DNA from: Vishniacozyma victoriae
Lineage: Eukaryota > Basidiomycota > Tremellomycetes > Tremellales > Bulleribasidiaceae
Direction: 5' to 3'
Assembly (NCBI GenBank): GCA_017654735.1
Contig: JADPYG010000088.1
Coordinates: 806,001 to 870,000 of the forward strand
DNA: 64,000 nt
Under the pieces are notes generated by a model. It was not told where the DNA came from, made no database searches, and saw nothing but the letters and a program-made list of their open reading frames with translations. Both the position numbers and the translations under genes were made by a program. This document shows positions 11,116 to 21,061 of the stretch, in pieces. Each line of letters opens with the position of its first letter. Within the stretch, counting starts at the first letter, position 1.

Positions 11116-11395
11116 TACATATTTGCTCTTGAGGAGGTTGTTGAGTGAAAGTGATCCCATTGATATAGAAAAGAAACGATATGGGAAAAGTCAGCGTGTA
11201 TACAGGTCCAGACACCTGACTGAGTATTTGGGGCAGGAAGTCACGTACTCTAAAGCCTTGCACAAAAACATCAGTGGGGATTGGACTTCGTGCCGTAGCT
11301 GTCTTTGGTAGTGAGCCATCTGAGGTAGTAGTAATGTTGCATGATTATGAAGTTATATCCTAGAACCCGAAAGACCTTACACAAGCAGAATACGC

Positions 11396-13160
11396 CTATT
11401 TTGTAAAGATGCTCACACTGACACGTCAGTCAAGATTAGGATTCACTTGTGATTGTTAACTCACACATCCTCATCATGAACCAAATGTGTCAATCCGACC
11501 TTTTGCGGTTGTGGACAGAATTTACTCGATTTACCCCAAACAAGCGCATATCTATCATTAGCTCCATCCATCATGCCTTTTCAGTAGGTGGACATACTTG
11601 AAATGTGATGCGAGTGAACGATGAATACCGTGACAGACTGTTTCAATTGTCGCTCCTGGTCTTAGGCAGATTGGATCCGATAAATCAGGTTGATCTCCTC
11701 TTTTCTTTGTGTACACCCTGGATGTTAGTCCTCACTAGGTTACCTTCATGGGACATACTTGACTAGACCAAGTTCCTGCTTGATTAGCTTGTTTCTGACG
11801 AAAAAATCAGTTCAAAACAGCTTACACGCCAAATACTCTCCAATAACCAATCAATCCCTAGATCCAGCTCACAACTCAACATTACCGTCCTACCGTCTCC
11901 TTCCCTCGCCAAAGCATCTAAAGTCTCCATAGACACTCCATCGATCTTGTTGATTGCCGTTAAAGCTGGGATGTACTTTCTCGTACCCAGTAGGACATCT
12001 ATGAACTCGTCCTCGGTAATCTGTAATCAGCAAAGTGATCTTGGGGTGACATACATCTTCTCTGATCATGACGTCGCAATTGTGTACTGCCCATCAGCTT
12101 CATTCCCGGTTTCGGGCCCACGTAAGCTCACTTCGATATGTCTGTAGAATTGATCGGATCGTACGCTCATTCGTATGTGTGAGCTTCACCGTCATCGTTA
12201 CCTAAACCATCAGAATCTGTCGTGCCAGAAGAAAGCGACATACAGTAATACCCCCGGCCGACTTCTGCCTAAAAACAACATCAGGCGGTGTAGTATTCAG
12301 ACGAATCCCAACAGCCTCCAACTCAATCTCCAACATTCTCTTTTGCTCTGCAGTCTTCGTCGCGTCGACTATACCATCAGCTTCGCCCGGACCGTACTGC
12401 GTGGACAAGCTTACTCATCAAGACAATGAGATCTGCAGTCTTGGCCACTGATACGACTTGTCTACCACGTCCACGACCTATTATCAGCGAGGTTTGACGG
12501 TATGACATACCCTTTGCGGCGTCCTGCACAATACCAGGTAAATCAAGCAATTGTATACGAGCTCCCTCATATTCCAATACACCCGGGATAGCCTGATCAT
12601 CAGCTCAGATCAGGAACAGGCTGCAGGAAGCTCACTGTCAATGTCGTGAACTCGTACGCTCCAACACTAGATTCCGTCTTTGTAGTCTTGGACAACAAGG
12701 TCGATTTACCGACCGAAGGGAAACCAATTAAACAAACTCGGGCATCTGTCATTAGGTACACACCTCCTGGCAGAATCCGGTAACATACCTCCAGATTTAA
12801 GGACATCAAATCCTTCTCCTTTTGCTGATTTCTTTTCTGGCTCGAGTAGCTGAGCTCGATATTTCGCCAGTTTGGCTTTAAGATTACCTAAATGATATTC
12901 GGTTGCTGGGTGTTAGCTGGTGACGCAATCACGGGCGTTGGAGCTTACCTTTACTGATGGCAGGAAGAAGAACATGGTTAGCTAGACTTCAGATGGATCC
13001 AGTGAGCTTACTTCTTCTGCGCTGCGTCTGTCAGTTTGATCCATCAAAGGACAATTGTACTCACTCCTCGCCATCTCCTCTAAATGGCGTCAGCTCTGAT
13101 CATTGAACTTGTGGGTTTGAGCTCACTCTCGATATCCTCAATCTTCTCTAAGACTCCCAT
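11396..13160 (-). CDS. RBG2: ribosome-interacting GTPase Rbg2/DRG2
   Basis: Sixteen exons: 13160-13127, 13079-13065, 13021-13012, 12953-12949, 12905-12789, 12745-12636, 12592-12511, 12477-12415, 12368-12244, 12201-12132, 12086-12055, 12020-11826, 11775-11759, 11717-11598, 11551-11465, 11417-11396; 367 residues, as in human DRG2. The spliced N terminus reads MGVLEKIE...KEMARTQKNKATEYHLG, the DRG2 signature, and needs exons of 15, 10 and 5 nt. Then come the Obg-type P-loop GFPSVGKST, switch [35 protein letters not shown], and a TGS-like end (VYTKKRG ... [11 protein letters not shown] ... HDEDVVSIF). With its Gir2-type partner it binds translating ribosomes and relieves stalling. [10 protein letters not shown] supports DRG2 over DRG1. 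Confidence 0.96.
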
Positions 13161-13654
13161 ATTGACTAGTGATTCTTGCGTAGGGTTGTGAATGTGATTG
13201 TTGCTCTACGGCTTGCGATAATGTGTGTAAGGGTGTAGGTTGTACACTTGCTGTGACCGACAATTCAAGTGGAGGTCTATCCTACACCAAGGGGGACAGG
13301 AATGCCACGTCACTGTGTGCCTGCCCCTTTGTATTATGCGCTCATCGAGTACCTCACTGCGAAGGCGTGGGAATAAGTCAATGTTCCCTTTGATTCAGAA
13401 GTTAAGAACCCATCCCGTTGACCCCTTGGCACTCCGTCATTGCCCCATGACTATACAGTATAACAATTACGACGACAAGCTTATTATTATCTACAACAAG
13501 TCTCATCTTTAATATAACTCTCACTTCCCGTCACCCGTAACTCATTCCCTTTTCTCTTTTGTTTAATTCCTTACCAGCCCCCCTCAACGCGTTTGACTGA
13601 TTCTCTCATCCTCATTCAACACAGTATAGTCTGGTTCAGTCATTCACCACCGCA
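13161..13654. promoter_or_regulatory. divergent promoter RBG2 / unknown gene
   Basis: These 494 bp separate two divergent starts. The right part (13500-13640) is C/T-rich and resembles a leader. An open frame at 13240-13512 has no family features. No known operator was recognised. Confidence 0.45.
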
Positions 13655-15723
13655 ATGCCTGTATTCAACCCACCACTAGGTCGCGAGACTACCATCCCTC
13701 TCTCTTCATCCGACCATGATCGATTCGTCCACCTTTCCTTCACTCTCGCGTTCGAGCTGGGAGAAGACGCGTCGGGATCATGGGAATTATGGACCGATAT
13801 CCCTGATGTCGACGATGATGGACATTTGGTCAGTGTTCCAGGTGAATGGCGAGCTGTCCCTTTCGCTCCTATCCCATCCACCCCTATCAATGACAGTCAA
13901 GCTTCGAACTCTGACGCGTCAAACAAGGATGGCCTCGTGATTACCCTTCCTCCCGCTCTGACTACCCTTCCGCGCCCTATCGACCACACTCTGATCGCTG
14001 AGATGGTCGTCCCTGCAAACAATGCTTCGTACTTCTATACCCACCGACGCGTTGTGGGATCTGGCGAAACCCATTGGCTAGGGAATGGAGGGGACAATGG
14101 AGTTGTAAGGGTACTAGAGTGTGAAGCAACCTCCAAACACGTCGAGAGGAAGGAATGGAAGGGGATCGGGATCGAGCTACGGGAGAACGAGTGAGTACCA
14201 CCCAGAACAGTTTGACCAATGTGCTCATAAATCAGATCGCCCATCATCCACCAACTCCCAATTGATGATTCCATCAAAGCATCCATCCTTCTCCTGCAAT
14301 CCATCCCACAAGTCATTCAACCCATCCATCAATTCCTAGAGTCTCCCAAGAAGAGCGAGACCCATACTCCCGAGTCACTCGTTATCGTCTCGAACGAACT
14401 CCAACCCGTATCAATCCAGCGCAATTCCACCAGTCCCGTCGCTGCAGGTCTACAGGAACATCATGATCGACATCGCTCATTCTCGGAGATTCTCTCTGAA
14501 GTTTGTAAGGACAAGAAGGTCGAGGTTATCAAGAATACTCCCGAGGGTATCGTGGCTTTCGTTTACCGATCCAGACCTGAGAGGCCCGCTGCATACTTGG
14601 TCGCGCATAATACCCTTGGCCGGAGGGGAGAGTTGGCTATTCCTTTGTCGTCTGTTGGAGGAAAGTCAGAGAGACTGCTCGCTATCAAGGAGGTCTCGCC
14701 CACTTCTCAAGGTGCTCGATACATCTCCTCCGAGGATCCCCAGCACATCGATATCGACCAATCGTCTGATACCACCTCATCCTCGCTGGTCTTTCAAATC
14801 GCCCAATTCATCACTCTCCCAGGCAAAGACTCGTCGTACATGATCGCCGCCGAAGGCGCTCTTTCTCAGTCTATCGCCGAAAAGACTCGACCCGTGGAAA
14901 ATACCTCAGCGGACAACGCAGCCAAGCAAAATTATGACGTCGATGAGTATCTCAACAACGCCTCCTCCAGTACTCTAGACCCATCGAGTACTCTGGAGAA
15001 AGCAGCCACTCTAGCAACCCATCCCACACCCCAGCTCTCTGAACTTCCAGAGTTAATCGCCGATGATGGTGAATCCATCGAAAGTGGATCCGAATCACCC
15101 ATTTCCGGACCTATCAAGCCAGTCTCATTCTTGTCCTGGCTCAAGCGATTCTTTGTTGGATTCTGGTCTTGGTTATTCGGACCCTCTGGCTTGAAGAAAT
15201 CGGCTGGACAAGGTGGAGATGATAAACCCGGTTCGGGGACTGTTACGCCCAACGAGAGGACTCATTTGCTTAGCGTAAGCTTATCCACCCGTTATGTGAA
15301 GCTGACGAGTAGTCACCCCAGACATCTGCTGCTACTTCCTCCACAGCTGTTAGCCCATTCGGGTCCCCCGAGGTTGGGAAGGTCAAGGCCGAACTCGCTA
15401 AGATCGAATACCCCCATTCGACTCGACCTGCGCAACAGACCTTTGCTCCAGCTTTCGATAACGAGACCACCCACGTCTCACACGAAGCATTATTCACATT
15501 CGCGAAAGCCCCTTTTCGATTCTTTTTCCCACCCCACACTTACACCCCAAACACCCTTTCGCTCGAATACAAGGGAGGAGCAACTACCTCCTGGGTTAAA
15601 GCGGCAATCCCGCAGGGTGTAGAGACCAAGGATACATTCTGTGATGAGGTTACTGTTGAGGTTGGAGATCTGGGAGAGGATGATGACAAAACCCTTTGGG
15701 AGGCTAGGTGGTCTGTACTCTAG
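13655..15723 (+). CDS. conserved-looking protein of unknown function with an aromatic amphipathic segment
   Basis: Exons 13655-14190, 14236-15274 and 15322-15723 give 658 residues. I do not recognise the family. The N terminus (VHLSFTLAFELG, GSWELWTDIPD, GEWRAVPF) has alternating strands resembling a beta-sandwich or carbohydrate-binding fold, but I cannot assign one. A middle region holds FVYRSRPERPAAYLVAHNTLGR. A Ser/Pro/acidic linker follows. Around residues 476-494 comes an aromatic run, LSWLKRFFVGFWSWLFG, that looks membrane-peripheral or hairpin-like. The last exon has a second strand-rich part (FTFAKAPFRFFFPPHTY, LSLEYKGGATTSWVKAA) ending TLWEARWSVL. No signal peptide is apparent. Confidence 0.75.
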
Positions 15724-15956
15724 TTTTTGTATTTATCTTTCTCACGCTTCTTACGATTGGACAACGGATTAATATATACGAGATCTCATGCATAGTTTTA
15801 CGATTGATGGGTCAAGACCTTCAACAGTCTCAGGATATTGTATGGCAATTCATGATCTACATATTACAAGCTCTCATTCCGGTTTTCTGTTCTCTATCTT
15901 ACATCTTTCCATTATTACAAATGCACCACTCCTACGCCCAATATCAAACCTGGAGG

Positions 15957-16918
15957 CTAGTCCACCCTAATGTGTTCTCCCTCAGCGGAGAATGATCGAT
16001 GGAACGTAGCGCTCTGAGGCTGATGGAACCCATATGTATCCTCAATCTTCGGTGTCCTGCTCTGCGACTTTATAGACCCTCCATCCCTCTCGTACTCGTA
16101 CCCCTGCTCATAATCGTTCGGGTATAGACCTACAACCTCCTCACTAGGGGCTTGATACGACCACTTCTGATTCGGGTTGTATGGGATTGGCGACTTGATT
16201 GAATGACCATCTACGCTTTTCTCATATTCATTCACATAATATTGAGCATAGTCATAGTCGTCATTGCCATCATCGTAAAATGCCGGTGAACCTGGTGCGG
16301 CAGGTAATGGGCGAGTATAAAGTGAAGCAGCAGAACCTAAATCACCTTCTTGGATATTCCATGACATTCTCGATGAAGCGGGGAGCGGGGCCATTAAATG
16401 TCCATCTGCCGATAAAAGGGGGAAAGCGAATTGTGAACTATGATCACTCATTGGGGATTTATGAGAGTGACCAGATGATGAAGATGAGGAGGAGGAGCCA
16501 TCATGGTATGATTCGGCTAGAGGTGAGATTGGAGGTCGAGTTGGGGGTTGATATGTGTTTTGAGGTTGTGACATGCTTCCATGGAATGAGAATGTGGAAG
16601 GGGCGAATTGGGACATCATGGGTGTTGCCATTGAGTCGGATTGGGATTTTGCTTTTTGACGAGTTCGAAGGCGTTTATAGAGTACGATACAGCCTACTGC
16701 TAGGATGATACCTCCGGCTACATGTAAGCTGAGCTGACCTAGAAAGATATGGAAGACTTACAGACTCCGAGTCCTGCTCCGAGATATATCTTTTCGGACG
16801 AATTATCGCTTGCACATTGCTACTCGTCAGCAAGCCATCTCGGATAGTCAAAGAGAGCAAAACTCACTCCACCAGGACAGCTAGCATCGCGCTCATGAAG
16901 TTGGATAGTAGGTGCCAT
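15957..16918 (-). CDS. single-pass membrane protein with tiny ectodomain, unknown function
   Basis: Exons 16918-16868, 16819-16762 and 16717-15957 encode 289 residues. The N terminus is short and Cys-containing (MAPTIQLHERDASCPGGQC). It is followed at about residues 30-52 by a glycine-rich helix, IYLGAGLGVSGGIILAVGCI. Then a basic stop-transfer (YKRLRTRQKAK) leads to a long cytoplasmic tail rich in Ser, Pro, Tyr and Gln, with SSSSSSSSGHSHKS and acidic Tyr patches (DDYDYAQYY). No signal peptide is seen, so it is probably type III (N-out). The layout recalls small fungal plasma-membrane or septum sensors without matching one. An ACGCG element shared with MPS1 and PCP1 lies 68 bp upstream. Confidence 0.75.
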
Positions 16919-17418
16919 TTTGCAGTGATTTCTTGTAATAGTAAAATTGAGATGAGATGAGTAGATGGAAAGAGGGCAAAAGAAATCAGTCGCGTTAAAC
17001 GGTTCATCATACTCACCGGCTTGTCGAACCTCGTAATGTCCAGGGTGAGCGTCATGTTCTCCTACTCGTGGGTTATATCATTTCATGTTTGAGGATTGCC
17101 TTTTCTGGTTGGGGGTTGAGTACATCGGATGAGACGTTTTGGGTGGATGAACATGAGTGGCGGAATTCAGCATCCGGTCTATGTAGTCATACGTGGCACC
17201 CGAGTCCTAATGAGTCGTTGTCGCAGATGCTAGTACTGGATTGACATGAACTAAAATGCATACTGGTCGCTACAGCAGGGATGAACCTGATTTGTATCTA
17301 ATCTAATTAAAACCAACCAACACGAAGACATCTGACCCTCACAAGCTGAAGGCCCTGTGTTTATCTACTATACAGAAACTAAATCCTCTTCACCTCATCA
17401 TGCCGTTCTCTCAACCTC
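16919..17418. other. promoter of the membrane-protein gene and 3' flank of the HAD gene
   Basis: Both neighbours are on the minus strand. The stretch 17380-17418 is the HAD gene 3' UTR. An alternative upstream ATG at about 17055 (MTLTLDITRFDKP) followed by GTGAGT could be an additional 5' exon, but the downstream join is not required by the protein. Confidence 0.45.
16986..16995 (-). promoter_or_regulatory. ACGCGACTGA element upstream of the membrane-protein gene
   Basis: Identical to the 10-mers upstream of MPS1 and PCP1, in the same orientation relative to the gene and 68 bp before its ATG. Confidence 0.45.
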
Positions 17419-18595
17419 CTAATAGACGATGGTGAATCCAAGAGTACCGTCGGCGTTATGGACGACCTTGACTTGATCCATTGTTTCGACGATGTAGTGA
17501 GCACCGTGGGAATCAATCTTGTGCCTTGGGTGGGAGGTACAGACTGCAATGACGGTTGCTCCAGATGCGACACCTGCTTTGATACCGGATGGAGAATCTT
17601 CGAAAACAACACATCGCTTGGCGTCGAATCCGAGGTCTTCAGCAGCGAGGAGGAATGGATCAGGGAAAGGCTTTCCCCTCTTGAGTCGGGGGTCGTCGGC
17701 AGTTACACAGACTTTAGGGATGGTGATACCGGTTCGGTTCAAACATCCATGACAGTATGTCTTGGCTCCTGAGGTGGCGACTGCGTATTTACCTTCGGGA
17801 AGGGAGTTGATGAGTTCCCTCACACCAGGTAAGATCTGTACAGACATGTCGACAATATCGTCATCGTCATCATCGTTAAATGGGTCTTCGTCGACGGCAT
17901 CCTCATCCTTATCGGCAGTCTTGTCGTTGGTGTACTTTAGCCCTGAGAGAGCAGAGATGGCGGAAGTAGGGGAATTACGTCCAGATCCAGCGGGGGAAGT
18001 ACCGGTCATGGGTGTGATACCGGCTGGAGTGAATGCTTTGACAGAAGACCGACGTCGAGTATCGGTAATAGCAGTCATGGAGGGTTTACGGGAGACGGAT
18101 GAATTTCTTCGACTGGATGCTGTTGATCCTGATCGAGATCGAGGTGGAGTGTCGGCGAAAGCCAAGATGGATCGTTCAAATTCTGTATGTCAGCGTGGTC
18201 CAGAACATATATGATGATTCATAATGACGGAATGTAGACTCACTGTCGACTTCCTTATTGACGTGCTGGGGTTTCAAGGAAGGGATTAATTCTTGGAGAT
18301 TGTCGGATGCTCGTCGACCGTGAGTGGCAGCAATGACGTGCTCCGGGTCCATTCCGAGCTCATTAGCCTTGGCCGTCCATGCAGCCTCAACAGCAGCGAT
18401 GGAGTCGGTAAGCGTGCCGTCCTGATATCAGCACGCCGTCTCTTGGGAACTCTACTGGAGAGGGGAACTCACCATGTCAAAGAGGACACCATCAGCGGTA
18501 AAGTAGGCAGAGTTGGTCCATTTCTCAGCGTGATGAGCAGACTTGAGGATTACAGAGTCTTGCTGCTGCTCGTTGGTGGGGATTGTGCCAGCCAT
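17419..18595 (-). CDS. HAD-family phosphatase (glycerol/2-deoxyglucose phosphatase-like) with inserted disordered segment
   Basis: Exons 18595-18473, 18421-18244 and 18182-17419 give 354 residues. HAD motif I is VLFDMDGTLTDS with nucleophile D40 and acid D42. Motif II is VATSGAK. Motif III lies in KRGKPFPDPFLLAAEDLG. Motif IV is VVFEDSPSGIKAG. HVIAATHGRRASDNL in the cap matches yeast Gpp1/Dog phosphatases, which dephosphorylate glycerol-3-phosphate or deoxysugar phosphates. Those enzymes are about 250 residues. The extra length is a roughly 95-residue insertion (about 115-211) in the cap domain: a Ser/Arg-rich part with RRNSS and RRRSS sites, then an acidic run NDDDDDDIVD. The phosphatase core is intact; the exact substrate is uncertain. 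Confidence 0.85.
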
Positions 18596-19379
18596 TGTAA
18601 TGATGACGATGTGATGTAAATGGGTTCTAGATGTCTAGGGTATAGATGTACTTGTAAGAATGTCGGTTGTGAAGAAGCGAGATGAAGCTAAATGAAACGT
18701 GTATGGAAGGGAAAGAAAGATGCGTTGACAGATATCAGCTATATAGGCGATAGATGTTACATGCATGTCTTGCTTCGGTTTCCCGCCCTAAATTCCCAGG
18801 TTCCCACTTTTGCCGATACGATGGGCATGTAGCGGGTACGACGGCACGTCACCACTTAGTCGTTTGTTGCCCCACCAACGACGCCTTGGGCCTGTTTTGG
18901 TTCCTTGACCGTTAAAGTCCCTCTCGATTCGGCCGTCTCGGTCTTGGCCCATTCCAAATCCGAATTTTCTACCCGTTACCTGGATCTACCCATGTCTTGG
19001 TAATATCCCGCTTTACTCGTGCCAGGGGAACCTAATAATTTATTTTTCCTTGATCGTGATTGACGTGAGTGGCTTCAGATTCCCATGTCTTGGTGATGAT
19101 GGACCCTGAATCTATAGCCCTGAGTCCCTTTACCGCTGGACTGTACGACGGGACTATACACACGTGCATTGGCCTCACCCATTTCGTCATGACGTGGCTA
19201 TTTGATTGATATGTCGTATGATAAGAGATACGGTCATTAACCAGTCAGAGTTGATGGGGACTTGGTCAATTCCCAGGCACAGTCAAGGACTCGTATTTCC
19301 TGGGAAACGAGATTCAACTATATTCCTTCTCTTTCTTTCTACATCTATCACTTTACTAAACAACAACCAATATTTCAAA
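18596..19379. promoter_or_regulatory. divergent promoter HAD phosphatase / GAPDH
   Basis: At 784 bp this is the longest gap in the window, as expected for a highly expressed glycolytic gene. It contains a 13-bp direct repeat (CCCATGTCTTGGT) at 18989 and 19082, a CRE-like ATGACGTGGC near 19190, and a pyrimidine-rich tract (about 19320-19355) followed by an A/C-rich leader ending CAAAATGG. A weak open frame at 19206-19508 overlaps this leader and is not a gene. Confidence 0.6.
18989..19094 (+). repeat. 13-bp direct repeat in the GAPDH promoter
   Basis: CCCATGTCTTGGT occurs at 18989-19001 and 19082-19094, 93 bp apart and about 290-390 bp upstream of the GAPDH ATG. It may be an activator site. 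No known factor was matched. Confidence 0.6.
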
Positions 19380-20939
<1,560 letters not shown>

Positions 20940-21061
20940 GTTTTGATGCCTGGATAGTGGAGTAAAAGACGTTGCGTAAATGCATAATGTCTATAGACTT
21001 CCTAACAAGGAGACTGGGCAACGCGAGCGAGGCAGCAACGACTGCATATTCTCAGACTAAT

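Noticed and set aside
10997..11311. 104-codon plus-strand frame overlapping the end of the 10366 gene
   Set aside because: No ATG context or splice site joins it cleanly to the upstream exons; it may hint at a wrong 3' end but is not supported as a separate gene.
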